Notes under the pieces: model-generated | What the model was told of the DNA's origin: nothing | Database searches by the model: none | The model's input: only the letters and a program-made list of their open reading frames with translations | Made by a program: the position numbers and the translations under genes | From: Cercis canadensis | Lineage: Eukaryota > Streptophyta > Magnoliopsida > Fabales > Fabaceae | Assembly (NCBI GenBank): GCA_003255065.1 | Contig: QAOA01005223.1 | Span: forward strand, 39,687 to 103,686 | Direction of reading: 5' to 3' | Length of the DNA: 64,000 bases | Part shown: one piece after another, positions 1 to 11,735 of the stretch | Numbering within the stretch: position 1 is the stretch's first letter | Layout of the letters: each line of letters begins with the position of its first letter

Positions 1-141
1 TTAGTTAAGATTAATGGATTTTCACGTTAATGGTTCTAATACTGTTATGTTAGGAAAATATCACATACCTCCATAATATGGTAGAATCACCCTAAAATAT
101 AATCCACGCATCCATTGTGTTTAGTCTTCTAAAGTTACAAA

Positions 142-340
142 TATTGGTGTAGTAACCTCTTGAAACTCAAACTCTAAGATTGTTACTAACAAATTAGGTT
201 GACCTATTGAAATGTATAGTGTCTAACCTTATCATTATCTTACTTGATCTCTTTGTAAAACCCTAATCACATTGTGTATTTAAGTTACTCAAAGTTAATG
301 AGAAATATAATCACTTTCCCACAGCAGCATAACTCTTATA
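142..340 (+). repeat. 5' LTR of copia-1
   Basis: 199 bp, nearly identical to 4528-4733. It begins TATTGGTGTA and ends ACTCTTATA directly before the primer-binding site. Confidence 0.95.
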
Positions 341-352
341 TGGTATCAGAGC
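341..352 (+). other. Primer-binding site of copia-1
   Basis: TGGTATCAGAGC directly follows the LTR. This 12-mer is complementary to the 3' end of initiator Met-tRNA and is the common primer site of plant copia elements. The same 12-mer follows the 5' LTR of copia-2 and copia-3. Confidence 0.93.
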
Positions 353-388
353 TCTCCTAGCCTAACCGCTCTCTACTGATCCAAAATA

Positions 389-1303
389 ATGGCCTCCAAC
401 AGCTCCACCAATACCATGAATGTTGCCCCTACTATATCCACACCCTATGACCCGAAGAACCTCGTCCAAATTAACACCATCACTCAACTGCCCATCAAGC
501 TAACTAGCACCAACTACCCTGCGTGGCACAAGCAGTTGTGGTAACTTCTCATTGGCCATGATTTGGTTGGTTATGTCACCGGCGTCCACTTGTGTCCTTT
601 ACCCTTTCTTGAAAGCGACGAAGCTGAAGAAGGTGTCACCAACCCATCTTACCATTACTGGATTCGACAAGACCAACTCCTTTACTTTGCCATCCTAAGC
701 TCCTGTGAAGCTGATGCCCGTAGCATCATGTCTTATGTAGAAACCTCAGCTGAAGCATGGATCAAGCTTCAGAAGGCTTATGCCAATTGCTCTCGGTCGC
801 GGGTTATGTCTCTCAAGGAACGTTTAGCCTCTTTCACCAAAGGCACGTCCTCTGTCTCCGACTACCTGAACACCATCAAAGGTATTGCCAATAAACTATC
901 TTTAATTGGCTACCCACTTGATGACATTGACCTTGTTATCTATGCACTAAGTGGCCTTGGCCCTTTCTTTCGAGAAATGTCCACTTCTCTTCGAACTCGT
1001 GAGACTCCCATTACTTTTGATGACCTTTTTGATAAACTTGTTAACCATGAACTCTCCTTTTAAAGAGAAGAAAGGCTCCACGGTAGCCTTGCACGTGTCA
1101 CAGTAAACTATGCCAAAAGAAATAATGCACCCTCCTACTCCAGAAATTGCAACCAGTCCCACTCTAACCCTCCAAACTGTCGACCTTCACACCCTGCCAC
1201 AACTCCTCTGGTTTGCCAATATCGTGACAAGCGTGGCCATAATGCTAAAGAATGCTACAAGCTTCATGGCTACCCTCCAAAAACCACTGCCCCGGTTGTT
1301 CAT
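389..1303 (+). pseudogene. copia-1 gag (inactivated)
   Basis: Capsid and nucleocapsid part of the copia polyprotein. A reading frame opens at ATG 389 and has in-frame stops at 542 (TAA) and 1061 (TAA), then stays open. A UBN2-type copia gag region (LLYFAILSS..., SRVMSLKERL) is visible. The zinc knuckle near 1216-1257 reads C-Q-Y-R...GH...EC, so the second Cys of the CCHC motif is replaced by Arg. It shares one frame with pol, as usual for copia. It cannot make full-length Gag without readthrough. Confidence 0.88.
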
Positions 1304-4300
1304 ATGGCTCAAGTGCCTCCCTCTCCATCCAACACCCACTGGCTTATGGACTCTGGTGCTTCCTACCATGTGACCAATGGTTTTGCAAATCTTACACTTC
1401 AGTCCGAATATATAGGCACGGATCAGCTTACTGTAGTTGATGGGTCCGGTTTGCCAATCACTCACACAGGTTCAGCTACCTTACACATCACCTCACTTCC
1501 TTTATAGCTCTCTAATATTTTATATGTTCCTTCACTTGACCAAAATCTACTTTCAGTTTCTCAGTTATGCAAACATAATAATGTCTCCGTTGAATTTTTT
1601 CCTTCCTATTTTAAGGTCAAGGCACTGAACATAGGGGAGACTCTTCTACACGGGCTAAATGAAGGCAACATTTATAAGCTTTCGTCCATTCCTTTATCAT
1701 CACCACGGGCATCCCATGTCACCATCCAACCTACCATGCATTTATGGCACTCATGGCTTGGTCATCCAGCCCCTAGGATTTTATCTTATGTACTTTCTTC
1801 CAATCATTTACATGTTTCCAGTTTAAAGTCACTTGCTTGTTCTTCTTGTCTTTGCAATAAAAGCCATAAGTTACCTTTTTCCATGTCTACTGTCACTAGC
1901 ACTCATCCTTTTGATATTATTTATACTGATGTTTGGGGTCCATCCCCTGTGTCTTCCATTGATCATTTTTGGTTTTATATTGTTCTTGTTGAGCATTACT
2001 CCAAATATATTTGGTTATATCCCTTAAAACACAAATATGATGTTTCCCTAATTTTTCCTACCTTTAAAAATCTTATTGAGAATAAATTCAACACCCGAAT
2101 AAAAACACTTTACACTGACAATGGTGACAAATTTATTGCCCATCGTTCTTATCTTGCCTACCATGGTATCTCACATTTCACCACTCCTCCACACACTCCT
2201 GAGCATAATGGTGTCTCTGAACGCCGTCATCGTCACATGGTTAAAACAGCTCGCTGCTTGCTTCATCAAGCTTCCCTACCCTCTTCCTTTTGGTCCTATG
2301 CTCTTCAAACCGCTACCTACTTGATTAATCGCATGCCCACCCTTATTCTTCATATGTCCACACCTCATACTAAGCTATTTGGTTCCTTTCCTAATTACAC
2401 TAAGCTTCGCACGTTTGGCTGCCTTTGCTTCCTTTGGCTAAAACCTTACACTAAGTCTAAACTTGATCAACGCTCCTCCCCTTGCCTTTTCCTAGGCTAT
2501 TCCCCTTCCCAAAGTGCTTACCTTTGTTTTAATCCACTCACCAACCGTATGTATCCTAGCCAGCATGTTGAGTTTCTTGAAAATGTCTTTCCTTATCCAC
2601 AGTTTCAGTCCAAGTCCAACTCTTCTATCATAGAGTCCACTGCTTTTGTCTCTTCCGCTAATCCCTCTCTCACCACTAGTGTTCCTTTTCACTCCACCTC
2701 TCCTCTTCCTTCGCCCCAACCAACTCCTGACTCCACTCCTCCCTCCTCTAATCCTGTCTCTATCCCTTGCATCTCTTCTTCACCTCTCTCACGGTCTTCC
2801 TTTTCACCAGAAGCCTCTTGCCTGCCTATTGTAGAACTGAGTCCCCTTAATATTAGTGCCGACACCTCAGGTAATGTTCCCTCTTCTACCTCAACTCACC
2901 CCATGGTCACTAGATCTAAGAATGGTATCTTTAAATAGAAAAAGGCCTTTACTGCTCTTAAATATCCTTTACCTTGTCCAGTTGAACCTACTTGTGTGTC
3001 TCGGGCAATTAAGTCTCTAGAACAGAAGCATGCCATGTCAGAAGAATTCAATGCACTTCTTAAAAATGGCACTTGGGATCTTGTTCCCTCTCACTCGGCT
3101 TACAACATTGTAGGCAACAAATGAGTCTTCCGTCTAAAAAGAAATCCGAATGGTTCTATTGCACAGTACAAGGCCAGGCTTGTTGCTAAAGGGTTTCATC
3201 AGCGCCCTGGTTTTGATTTTCATGACACTTTTAGTCTAGTGGTTAGGCCTCAAACCATCAAAATTGTTCTATGTCTTGCCATCTCCCATGGTTGGCGCAT
3301 GTGTCAAATGGATGTTAACAATGCCTTCTTGCATGACACTCTTATTGAAGATGTTTACATGGCTCAACCTCCGGGTTTCCAATATCCCACATTCCCCACT
3401 CATGTATGTAAATTGCGCAAGGCACTCTATGGGCTCAAACAAGCACCTCGTGCATGGTATGATACTCTCAAAGCCTTTCTCTTGAGTTTCGGTTTTACTC
3501 ATACCAAGTGTGATACCTCTCTATTTGTCTACAAAAAGGGTAACAGAGTCGCATACTTCCTTGTCTATGTTGATGATTTACTGTTGACGGGTAATAACTC
3601 CACTTTCCTCAAGACATTTCAGCGTGTTCTTTCACAACAATTCTCTCTCAAAGACCTTGGCAGTCCCAATTATTTTCTTGGTGTTGAAATTGTCCCCACC
3701 ATTGCTAGTCTCTTTCTCACTCAGCACAAATATGTTCGTGATTTATTGGAAAAAGCTTCCATGCAGGGTGCTCGTCCCGTGACTACTCCTATGGCCATCA
3801 ATTGCTCACTTGCTCCGCTGCCTGATGCCTCCTCTTGTGACACCAAACTGTACTAGTGTCTTGTTGGCTCATTACAGTATCTTGCTCTTACTCATCCTGA
3901 TATTAGTTTATCTGTAAACAAACTTGCTTAGCACATGCAAGCCCTTTAGGATCATCATTTTCAGGCTCTCAAACGTGTCCTTTGCTACCTAAAGATCACC
4001 ATATATCATGACATTCACCTTAAGAAGGACAAATCTTTTCCTCTCATAGCTTATTGTGATGCTGATTGGTTCGGTGATTATGTTGACAGAAAATCCACCG
4101 GGGTTTACATTGCCTATCTTAGCTCCAATCCTGTATCGTGGGCTGCTCGTAAGTAATTTTTAGTTGCTTGGTCCTCCACAGAAGCAGAATATCGAACTAT
4201 TGCTTCTACTTCTGCTGAACTCCTCTGGCTCAAGCAACTTCTACAAGAAATGGGACTCTCATTGCCAAGACCTCCACACATTTACTCAGACAATATTGGT

Positions 4301-4549
4301 GCCACCTATCTATATGCTAATCCTGTTTTCCATTCTCGTATGAAACATCTTGCCATTGATTATCATTTTGTTCGTGATTTAGTGAGTAATGATTCATTAC
4401 GGGTCTCTCATGTTCCCTCCAGTCATCAGCTTGCAGACTTACTCACTAAACCATTTTCAGGGCCCCAACACCTCTTTCTCAAAGACAAGATTCGTGTCGT
4501 CCAGTCCTCCACCATCTTGAGGGGGCGTATTGGTGTACTAACCTCTTGA
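1304..4549 (+). pseudogene. copia-1 pol: protease, integrase, RT, RNase H (inactivated)
   Basis: Same frame as gag. The protease motif DSGASYHV is near 1349. The integrase zinc region (HSWLGHP ... CSSCLCNKSHKLPF) and catalytic core (YTDVWGP; TDNGDKF, where the family usually has GGEF) lie at 1736-2700. RT carries [22 protein letters not shown] and an intact YVDD at about 3,560. RNase H follows, ending with YHFVRD and LADLLTKPF. In-frame stops are at 1505, 2936, 3122, 3854, 3929, 3947 and 4154. No net frameshift exists over the whole 4.1-kb gag-pol, which is unusual for such a stop-rich copy. It is non-coding now. Confidence 0.92.
4514..4527 (+). other. Polypurine tract of copia-1
   Basis: ATCTTGAGGGGGCG lies directly before the 3' LTR. 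A TTGAGGGGG-type tract is typical of plant copia plus-strand priming. Confidence 0.85.
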
Positions 4550-4733
4550 AACTCAAACTCTAATCTCTAAGATTGTTACTAACAAATTAGGTTGACCCAT
4601 TCAAATGTATAGTGTCTAACCTTATCATTATCTTACTTGATCTCTTTGTAAAACCCTAATCACATTGTGTATTTAAGTTACTCAAAGTTAATGAGAAATA
4701 TAATCACTTTCCCATAGCAGCATAACTCTTATA
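4528..4733 (+). repeat. 3' LTR of copia-1
   Basis: 206 bp, 7 bp longer than the 5' LTR because of a small insertion near position 33 of the repeat. The target duplication ACAAA follows at 4734-4738. Confidence 0.95.
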
Positions 4734-4788
4734 ACAAACATATATGTAGGCATCATTTTGATAACATCTTTTTTTTTTTTTTTTTATC

Positions 4789-6288
4789 TTAAATAAAATT
4801 TCTCTTGACAACAACAAAAAATTCCTTCCGGGACTGGTAGCTTGAGTCTGTAAAGATGGAGGATTCCGACAGTTTACTCTTAAATTGCTCAAAAATCTCA
4901 TCCACAATATCACTACCAAAATGTTCCGTCACAATTCCTTCCCACGAAGTTCTGGAGTGTAAAAAAACAGCATTGACGTTCATCTCATTCCTTTGCCGAA
5001 CAATGGGTTCCATTTTCTCAATACTATAATTCCCATTAGTCTCAATCAACAACTTCAGCTCTTCTGGTGTTGGAAAGTAAAGAGGCAAGTTGAAAGAATT
5101 TACCAGATCATCACTGACTATGCCCTTCATTGAAATAAAACAAAAAAAAAAAAATTATCAGATTAATGCCAAATGTGAACTCAAATTTGGAAATTTTGGC
5201 TTTGATCAATCAATAACAGATGATTTGGAAACATCTTATAAGTTTCTATTACAGAAAAAACAATTTTATGAAATTTATCAACATTCTCATGGTTTTAAGA
5301 GCAACTTCTTAAATATTCAAAGCACACACTACTTTATGACGTCTTCTGAAACTTTCAAAAGTCAACCATTACCAAGCAAGTAGAATTGGATCTTTTTATA
5401 AATGAATGAAAGCTTCAAGAAGGTCATTATCAAGTACCTTACTGGCCATATCCAGAAGAGTATCTCCCAATATATCAATAATAGCTGTGATGCTATTCTT
5501 ACAATTCAAGGTGATGCAAGGAATAAGAAGAGCCATGAGACCTCCTGGAACAAGCTCTAATGCTCTGGAATTCAGGAAGCCTGCCATGTCTTTCACAAAC
5601 TGCGCTGAGTAGGCACTTGCAACTTCCTTTGCAGCAGTGGTAAGGTAAATTTTCCCTTTGTTAAATGCAGGAGAGTGTTTGTCTAGTATCACTTTAGGCA
5701 CCCTTGAAAGCCATGGAAGGGAATAAGATGAGTGGACGAAGTGAAGAGATGACCTGGGGAACAAGCGACCATGAAAAGAACCCGGCACGCCAGCTGCATA
5801 GTATGGCTTCTCAACTGGGAGGGAGTTAAAAAGTGTGTTGAAATCATTACCAACATGATCATTGAAAAACACCAGAAATTCAAGCTTACTGAAATCATAT
5901 CCATTAGATTGCAATTTTAGATTTATGGATTCTATTATGTTTTCAATAGCAAAGAATGTATTAGGTCCTACTGAACAACCCAAATCTGCTATGTTAAAAG
6001 CACGTGAGGAATGTAAGGAAAGAGTTCCTGTGTTTAAATGATCAAGAATAGCCTCCTTGAGGATTTGTTTGGCCAAATCAATTCCCTTACGCTGCAACGA
6101 AAAAAAAAAAAAAAAGAGCTTTAATTCTGGCATAATCAGCAATCTATAAGTAATAGAACAGAATTGGGAAAGCGCTGAAATGAGATTAAGAATTAATGAA
6201 GTACCTGAGAGGAGGAATTTTTGGCATAGCTATATTCACCATCTCTACCGTTCATGGGAAATTCTTCATATGCTTGCTTGCTTTCCAT
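4789..6288 (-). CDS. SABATH methyltransferase gene I1
   Basis: Predicted S-adenosylmethionine-dependent carboxyl methyltransferase of the SABATH family, closest in motifs to the farnesoic/loganic-acid methyltransferase-like clade (from memory, not searched). Three exons: 6205-6288, 5438-6091 and 4789-5124. Introns are 113 and 313 bp, GT-AG, both phase 0; 357 residues, normal for the family. Residues 12-22 carry MNGRDGEYSYA. The SAM loop DLGCSVGPNT is at about 64-73, FFNDHVGNDFN at about 103-113, GVPGSFHGRLFP at about 129-140 and SSYSLPWLS at about 149-157. The usual family motif is SSYSLQWLS; Pro replaces Gln beside the substrate-contacting Trp. No signal peptide, so probably cytosolic. Copia-1 begins 56 bp past the stop codon. 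Intact by sequence; the acid substrate is unknown. Confidence 0.9.
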
Positions 6289-6375
6289 CTCTGTGCTGTC
6301 TCTATAACTGTGCTTGTTAATAAGATTAGACTATAAGAGTTATAAACTTTGCAATCTCAAACCAATGATCCTGTC

Positions 6376-6383
6376 TTATAATA
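6376..6383 (-). promoter_or_regulatory. Candidate TATA box of I1
   Basis: TATTATAA on the minus strand, 88 bp upstream of the I1 start codon. An inverted CCAAT (ATTGG, at about 6,362-6,366) lies close by. Both are conserved upstream of I3 and altered upstream of the group II genes. The transcription start is not known. Confidence 0.4.
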
Positions 6384-6471
6384 CCCCAAATTTAAACATT
6401 AATTATTCCATAGAAAATATACAAACACAAACAACAGCTGGCCGGCAGCACATAGTTTAGAATAGTTTAAG

Positions 6472-6950
6472 TGAATGATTGAGGAGTTAGTCATACATAT
6501 GATATTTAAATTTGATTGCTTTTCATTAACTGCTAGTATTCTCAAAATGAAATATTCTTGATCATATCATAATGGCACAACGATTCAAACACTTGACTTT
6601 TTCCTAACTATTTAGACTTTTCACCACTAAATCATATTTAATGACTTCAAAATTTATCATATTAGTATCAAAACAGAAAGCATTAAATAATAAAAATGCA
6701 TATAATCACTCAACGTTCTAAGTAAAAGATTAGGTTATGTTGTCAGATAAATAAAAATAATGGTATTTGTTATTTTCATCTTACAAAGCGATGAAATGTC
6801 AAATATTGAACAATTGTTGATCCTTCTTTATTAGAATTACCAAAAAAAAACTAAGAAAAAAGTCTTTCAAAAATAAAATTATACTTCATAATAATTATTA
6901 GTCATCATATTGTTTATTTTTTTAAAAGACATTTTCTTTTTTAATTATTA
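6472..6950. repeat. Block X, copy 1
   Basis: Non-coding AT-rich block upstream of I1. It recurs at about 14,541-15,060 and, truncated by the Helitron, at about 39,536-39,727; a weaker relative is at about 35,165-35,440. No gene is visible in it. Confidence 0.75.
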
Positions 6951-7101
6951 ATTCTCCTAAAATTAAATGCAGGCGGAGGCAACAACTAGGGTTCAAGAGT
7001 GTTAGACCATTCACTCATATGACATGATTCAGAATTGGCATGATTAGTCCTCTCCACTTTCTTTTATCTCTTTTTTTTTTTTTTTGTTGAAATGAAACTA
7101 G

Positions 7102-8426
7102 AAAATAGAGCGCAAATGCAGCTAATGTTTGGCAAGTAATACAATGAGAGTGAAATATCGTCCCATGAGGATTAATGTTAAAGTTACAAAGTATCAAAAT
7201 TTAATTAATTCTAACTTTATCTGAACAATTGGATAATGAGAATATGCACTATTAAAATCAAAAAGACTGAAAGTAAACAACAGCAAGTAAAATCACGATT
7301 TAATATGGAAATAAAGTCTAGAGTTTTCAATTTCACCATAACTAATTCAAATTGCATTCTTTATATCTTTAATCCAAAATTATCTTTTTAATTCATGGTC
7401 GAGATTCCCTAATTTATGCACTAGCCTCTCCTGAGGTCTAATGAAAATATATTTAATTACTAATTCACTATATTCCTATGTGAATTAAAATAACTAAGAA
7501 CTCATTAAGTTTTATGGATCACTTGTAACGACTACACAAATCATATAGGTATATTACTATCCTACATGAAATTTATGGTATTTTATCCAATGAACTAAAC
7601 ACATAATTCTCCTCCCAGTTCTATTATAAATAATTCATTATCCAATTAATGGCCAGTTAATTAGAAGCATAAAGATTAGTGTAGAACACTCAATTAGAAA
7701 AGAAAATTTATAGATTAATTCAATAAAAAAATATAACTATTCATAGTTAGGCTACACTGTAGCCCTAGAAAGGAAAATTAGTTCATAATAACAAAGTAAA
7801 ACATCCTAATAATAAATCTAAACATAAGTAAAAGAAAGTAGAAGAAGAAAACTAGTTGAGAAGCTGGATCCATTGCCGTGAACTCCATCGCGCCTTGCTC
7901 TTCTCTCCTTCAATCCTCAACTTATGAGAACTAATTGGGAATCCTAATCTAGTCCTAAAATTACCTATTTATAGTTCCAAAGAAATCTAAATACAATAAG
8001 ACATGTTTTGGGATTCAAAACCCACAAGAAGCAGGAAAGCTGATAAAAATCACGCACATGACATCACTTGAGGCGCCTAGGTGCTGCCCTTGCTGGAAAT
8101 TGTATGGAGGTTGTTGATGCAGCAACGCCTAGGCCCTTGGAATGCAGCGCCTAGGCGCTGGCTTCTCTGGAATCAATACTTCTTGCAAGCAAGGCTTGAG
8201 CGTTGAGGCTCTGAGGATGTAGCGCCTAGGCTCTGTCTCCTCTGCAAGTTGCCTATTTCAGTTCCAAATGTAGCTCTTTGATTCTAGAACAATGTGAAAT
8301 CCTTCCAATTCTTCTCGTCCTGTAAAAACAACACAAAAACACACCTTATGTTAATAAAAATTTCCAAGAACACACAAAACACTAAGCTAAAAATATCTAA
8401 AGAGTTAGTATAAAATCTACTCATCA
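7102..8426 (-). repeat. Solo LTR in block Y, copy 1
   Basis: About 1.3 kb. Its ends are defined best by the copy at 48,754-50,085 (TG...CA with CTAGT duplication). On the minus strand it starts TGATGAGTAGATTTTATAC. The far end here is truncated next to CTAG. No coding sequence. Four copies of the motif CGCCTAGG lie at 8,073-8,230. It resembles the LTRs of non-autonomous large retrotransposon derivatives, by memory of their TGATGAG start. Confidence 0.7.
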
Positions 8427-8697
8427 CTAGTTCTCTTTATTTTTAGTGTTACGTTATAATTTTACTTCTTTATTTATAAATATTTTTTTGGTTTTGTTTC
8501 TTTTTTGTTATTCTGTTTTGTGCATGTAGTATGTGAATAATATTAATACAAATAGATAAAGGTGATTCCCCTATTTAGTATCTAGCTTTTCTTTCCAAAA
8601 ACCCAAAATTTCATATTTATTGCTTGACGTACACACCATATTGAATGAGAGAGTGCAGAAGTTACACAGCATATTGCTTGAGGTAAAATAATTGTTA

Positions 8698-8858
8698 CAT
8701 TAGATACCAAAGCTTTTTTTTTTGTACAAAAAATTCAGGATGAGGGGAGACTATCATATACCAAGGCCAAGGCATGCCAACCAAATGGGGATTCAAACTT
8801 AAGAGTTACAAATGAACTAATTTATCTTTGCCAGTTGAACCATCATATAGCAAAGCTT
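8698..8858 (-). mobile_element. SINE in block Y, copy 1
   Basis: tRNA-type SINE in antisense orientation: poly-T at the left end and a decayed B-box region on the minus strand. The flanking direct repeats (about 18 bp, CATTAGATACCAAAGCTT at the left) have diverged on the right. The cleaner copy at 22,595-22,774 supports the call. Confidence 0.6.
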
Positions 8859-9055
8859 CAATTATTTCTATTTTTACCTAGCATTTGGAGACACAAAGAT
8901 TTAAATACACTAAGACAAATAAGTAGCTGCCACAAAATTATATTACAAGTTAATGTAAGCGATGAAAACTTTATTTAGTTAGAACTCTATGATATTAACT
9001 AACCAAACCCTTTGTACCGAAAAAAAAAACTAATCAATCCCATGATAATATTTGT

Positions 9056-9402
9056 TCATTTCTTTCTATGCTTGAGAATGACAAATAAGTCCTCGTGCTC
9101 ACGAAACTTTGAATCCAATAAATAGAAATTCTCTGGTAGTTTCATTGTGTACCGTTCAAAAAAACTCATCTGTAGCCTCTTCTCCAAATTGTTCTTTGAA
9201 TAGTCCTTCCATGGCTGCTCTCATTGTCCCAACAACCATTTCAACAGAACGGCTAATGTAACTCATGTGCTTGCTCAGTATACCCATTCTTTGAATGCTA
9301 AAATTCCCATTTTTCTTTATTAATGCCTCAAATTCCTTTGATGCTGGGAAGTAGAGAGAGACATAGAAGGACTCTACGTAATTTCTCTTGACTAATAAAT
9401 CC
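9056..9402 (-). pseudogene. Orphan SABATH terminal exon 3b-1 (frameshifted)
   Basis: C-terminal exon of a second SABATH type, with no exon 1 or 2 of its own. The acceptor is TTGATTGCAG and translation reads LLVKRNYVESFYVSLYFP ... MGILSKHM ... ending LKHRKK and a stop. It aligns in place with exon 3 of the adjacent gene but is clearly divergent. Compared with the copies at 22,974 and 50,642 it has one extra A in an A-run (7 instead of 6) near 9,158-9,164, which shifts the frame. It lies 244 bp beyond the stop codon of II1. Confidence 0.75.
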
Positions 9403-9646
9403 CTGCAATCAACAACATAAAATTGGCACTCATTTTCAAATTTTCATTTAATCTTGCTATTTATTTTTAACAGTCAAGATTAATTAATTTTCACATCAAC
9501 ATTTCTTATACCACCACTTTACGGAGGTATATGATAGAATCCCCCTAAAATATAATTCACACATACAGCGAGTTTAGTCTTCTAGAGTTACACACACATA
9601 TATGTAAGCATCATTTTGATAACATCTTCCTTTTTTTTTTTTTATC

Positions 9647-11307
9647 TTAAATAAAATTTCTCTTGACAAAAACAAAAAATTCCTTCAGGGGCTGATAGCT
9701 TGAGTCTGTAAAGATGGAGGATTCTGATAGTTTATTCTTAAATTGCTCAAAAATCTCATCCACAATATCACCACCCAAATGTTTTCTCACTATTCCTTCC
9801 AATCCAGCTCTGTAGTGTAAAACAACAGCATTGACGCTCATCTCAGTCCTTGGCCGAACAATGGGTTCCATTTTCTCAATGCTATAATTCCTATTAGTCT
9901 CAATCAACAGCTTCAGCTCTTCTGGTGTTGGAAAGTAAAGAGGCAAGTTGAAAGAATTTACTAGGTCATCGCTGACTATGCCCTTCATTGATAAAAAATA
10001 AAATTTGAGATCAGATTAATGCCAAATGTGAACTCAAATTTGGAAATTTAGGCTTTCATCAATCAATAACAGACAATTTGGAAACATCTTAGGAGTTTCA
10101 ATTACAGAAAAAACAATTTTATGAAATTTATCAACATTCTCATGGTTTTAAGAGCAACTTCTTAACACACTACTTTTATGACGTCTTCTGAAAACAAAAA
10201 AAAGTCAACCATTACCAAGCAAGTTTTGNCAATCGATAACAGACAATTTGGAAACATCTTAGGAGTTTCAATTACAGAAAAAACAATTTTATGAAATTTA
10301 TCAACATTCTCATGGTTTTAAGAGCAACTTCTTAACACACTACTTTTATGACGTCTTCTGAAAACAAAAAAAAGTCAACCATTACCAAGCAAGTTTTGTT
10401 TAAATGAATGAAAGCTTCAAGAAGGTCATTATCAAGTACCTTACTGGCCATATCCAGAAGAGTATCTCCCAATATATCAATAGTAGCTGTCGTGTTATTC
10501 TTACAATTCAAGGTGATGCAAGGAATAAGAAGAGCCATGAGACCTCCTGGAACAAGCTCTAATGCCCTGGAATTCAGGAAACCTTCCATGTCTTTCGCGA
10601 ACTGCGCTGAGTAGACCTGTGCAACTTCCTTTGCAGCAGTGGTAAAGTAAATTTTCCCTTTGTTAAATGCAGGAGAGTGTTTGTCTAGTATCTCTTTAGG
10701 CACCCTTGAAAGCCATTGAAGGGCATAAGATGAGTGGACGAAATGAAGAGATGACTTGGGGAACAAGCGGCCATGAAAAGAACCCGGCACACCAGCTGCA
10801 TAGTATGGCTTCTCAACTGGGAGGGACTTGAAAAGTGTGTTGAAATCATTACCAACATGATCATTGAAAAATACATTAAATTCAAGCCTATCAAAATCAT
10901 ATCCATTAGATTGCAATTTTAGATTTATGGATTCTATTATGTTTTCAATAGCAAAGAATGTATTAGGTCCTACTGAACAACCCAAATCTGCTATGTTAAA
11001 AGGACGTGAGGAATGTAAGGAAAGAGTTCCTGTGTTTAAATGATCAAGAATAGCCTCCTTGAGGATTTGTTTGGCCAAATCAATTCCCTTATGCTGCACC
11101 GAAAAAGAAAAAAAAAAAAAAAAAAGAGCTTCAATTCTGGCATAATCAGCAATCTATAAGCAATAGATCAGAATTGGGAAAGTGCTGAAATGTGATTAAG
11201 AATTAATAAAGTACCTGGCCGGAGGAATTTTTGGCATAGCTATATTCACCATCTCCACTATTCGTGGGAAATTCTTCATATGCTTGCCTGCTTCCCTTGC
11301 TTTCCAT
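9647..11307 (-). CDS. SABATH methyltransferase gene II1
   Basis: Group II member, 360 residues. Exons 11215-11307, 10440-11093 and 9647-9982, all joined in phase 0. Exon 1 encodes 31 residues and has the MNG-type motif changed to TNSGDGEYSYA (Met to Thr, Gly to Ser). The SAM loop DLGCSVGPNT, FFNDHVGNDFN, GVPGSFHGRLFP and SSYALQWLS are all present. Intron 2 is 457 bp because it contains the join and duplication at 10,229; the sister genes have about 315 bp. The orphan exon 3b-1 lies downstream. The coding sequence looks intact, but the changed N-terminal motif may affect activity or substrate choice. Confidence 0.88.
10060..10398. other. Join with duplicated flanks (N at 10,229)
   Basis: About 165 bp left of the single N (from AATCAATAACAGACAATTTG) recurs almost identically to its right. 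This pattern fits two overlapping contig ends placed side by side. Confidence 0.8.
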
Positions 11308-11458
11308 CTCTGTGCTATCTCTATAACTGTGCTTGTAAATAAGATTAGACTATAACAGTTATGAACTTTGCAATCTCAAACAAATGATCCTGTCTTCTAA
11401 TACCCCAAATTTAAACATAATTATTCCATAGAAAAGATACAAACAAAAATCAACACAT

Positions 11459-11735
11459 GCCAGCCGGCCTGATTAATTTAAAAGCTGTAGTACCATCAAT
11501 TGTTGTTTTAAATAATCTTGCCGTCTATTCTGGGTTGACATTTTCTAGACGATATGATATTGTAACTCTAAATAAACAAACAAAAAACAACACATGCCAG
11601 CCGGCCTGATTAATTTAAAAGCTATAATACCATCAAGTGTTGTTTTAAATAATCTTGCTGTCCATTCTGCGTTGACATTTTCTAGACGAAATGATATTGT
11701 AGCTCTAAATAAAATCAAAGAACTGCTAATTACTT
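11459..11735. repeat. 137-bp tandem duplication in block U
   Basis: Two adjacent copies beginning GCCAGCCGGCCTGATTAA, at 11,459 and about 11,596. The same pair is in block U of unit 3 (about 53,628-53,900). No coding content. Open stretches within it are chance products of the repeat. Confidence 0.75.

Larger units (their letters stand above)
142..4733 (+). mobile_element. Ty1/copia retrotransposon copia-1
   Basis: Complete LTR element of about 4.6 kb: 5' LTR 142-340, primer-binding site 341-352, gag-pol 389-4549, purine tract, 3' LTR 4528-4733. The 5-bp target duplication ACAAA lies at 137-141 and 4734-4738. The paralogous locus downstream of gene I3 (about 37,805) has the same flanks without the element, which fixes both ends. 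The element starts TATTGG and ends CTTATA, so its LTR ends are TA...TA instead of TG...CA. The two LTRs differ by four substitutions and one 7-bp indel. The domain order PR-INT-RT-RH is that of Ty1/copia. Confidence 0.96.

Noticed and set aside
5090..5612. Plus-strand open frames opposite the SABATH exons (also at 10,408, 24,174 and 52,577)
   Set aside because: They are shadows of the conserved minus-strand coding exons; repeated in each copy only because the gene is repeated.
8073..8230. rRNA or tRNA gene in the GC-richer part of block Y
   Set aside because: No cloverleaf or rRNA core motif; the sequence belongs to a solo LTR.
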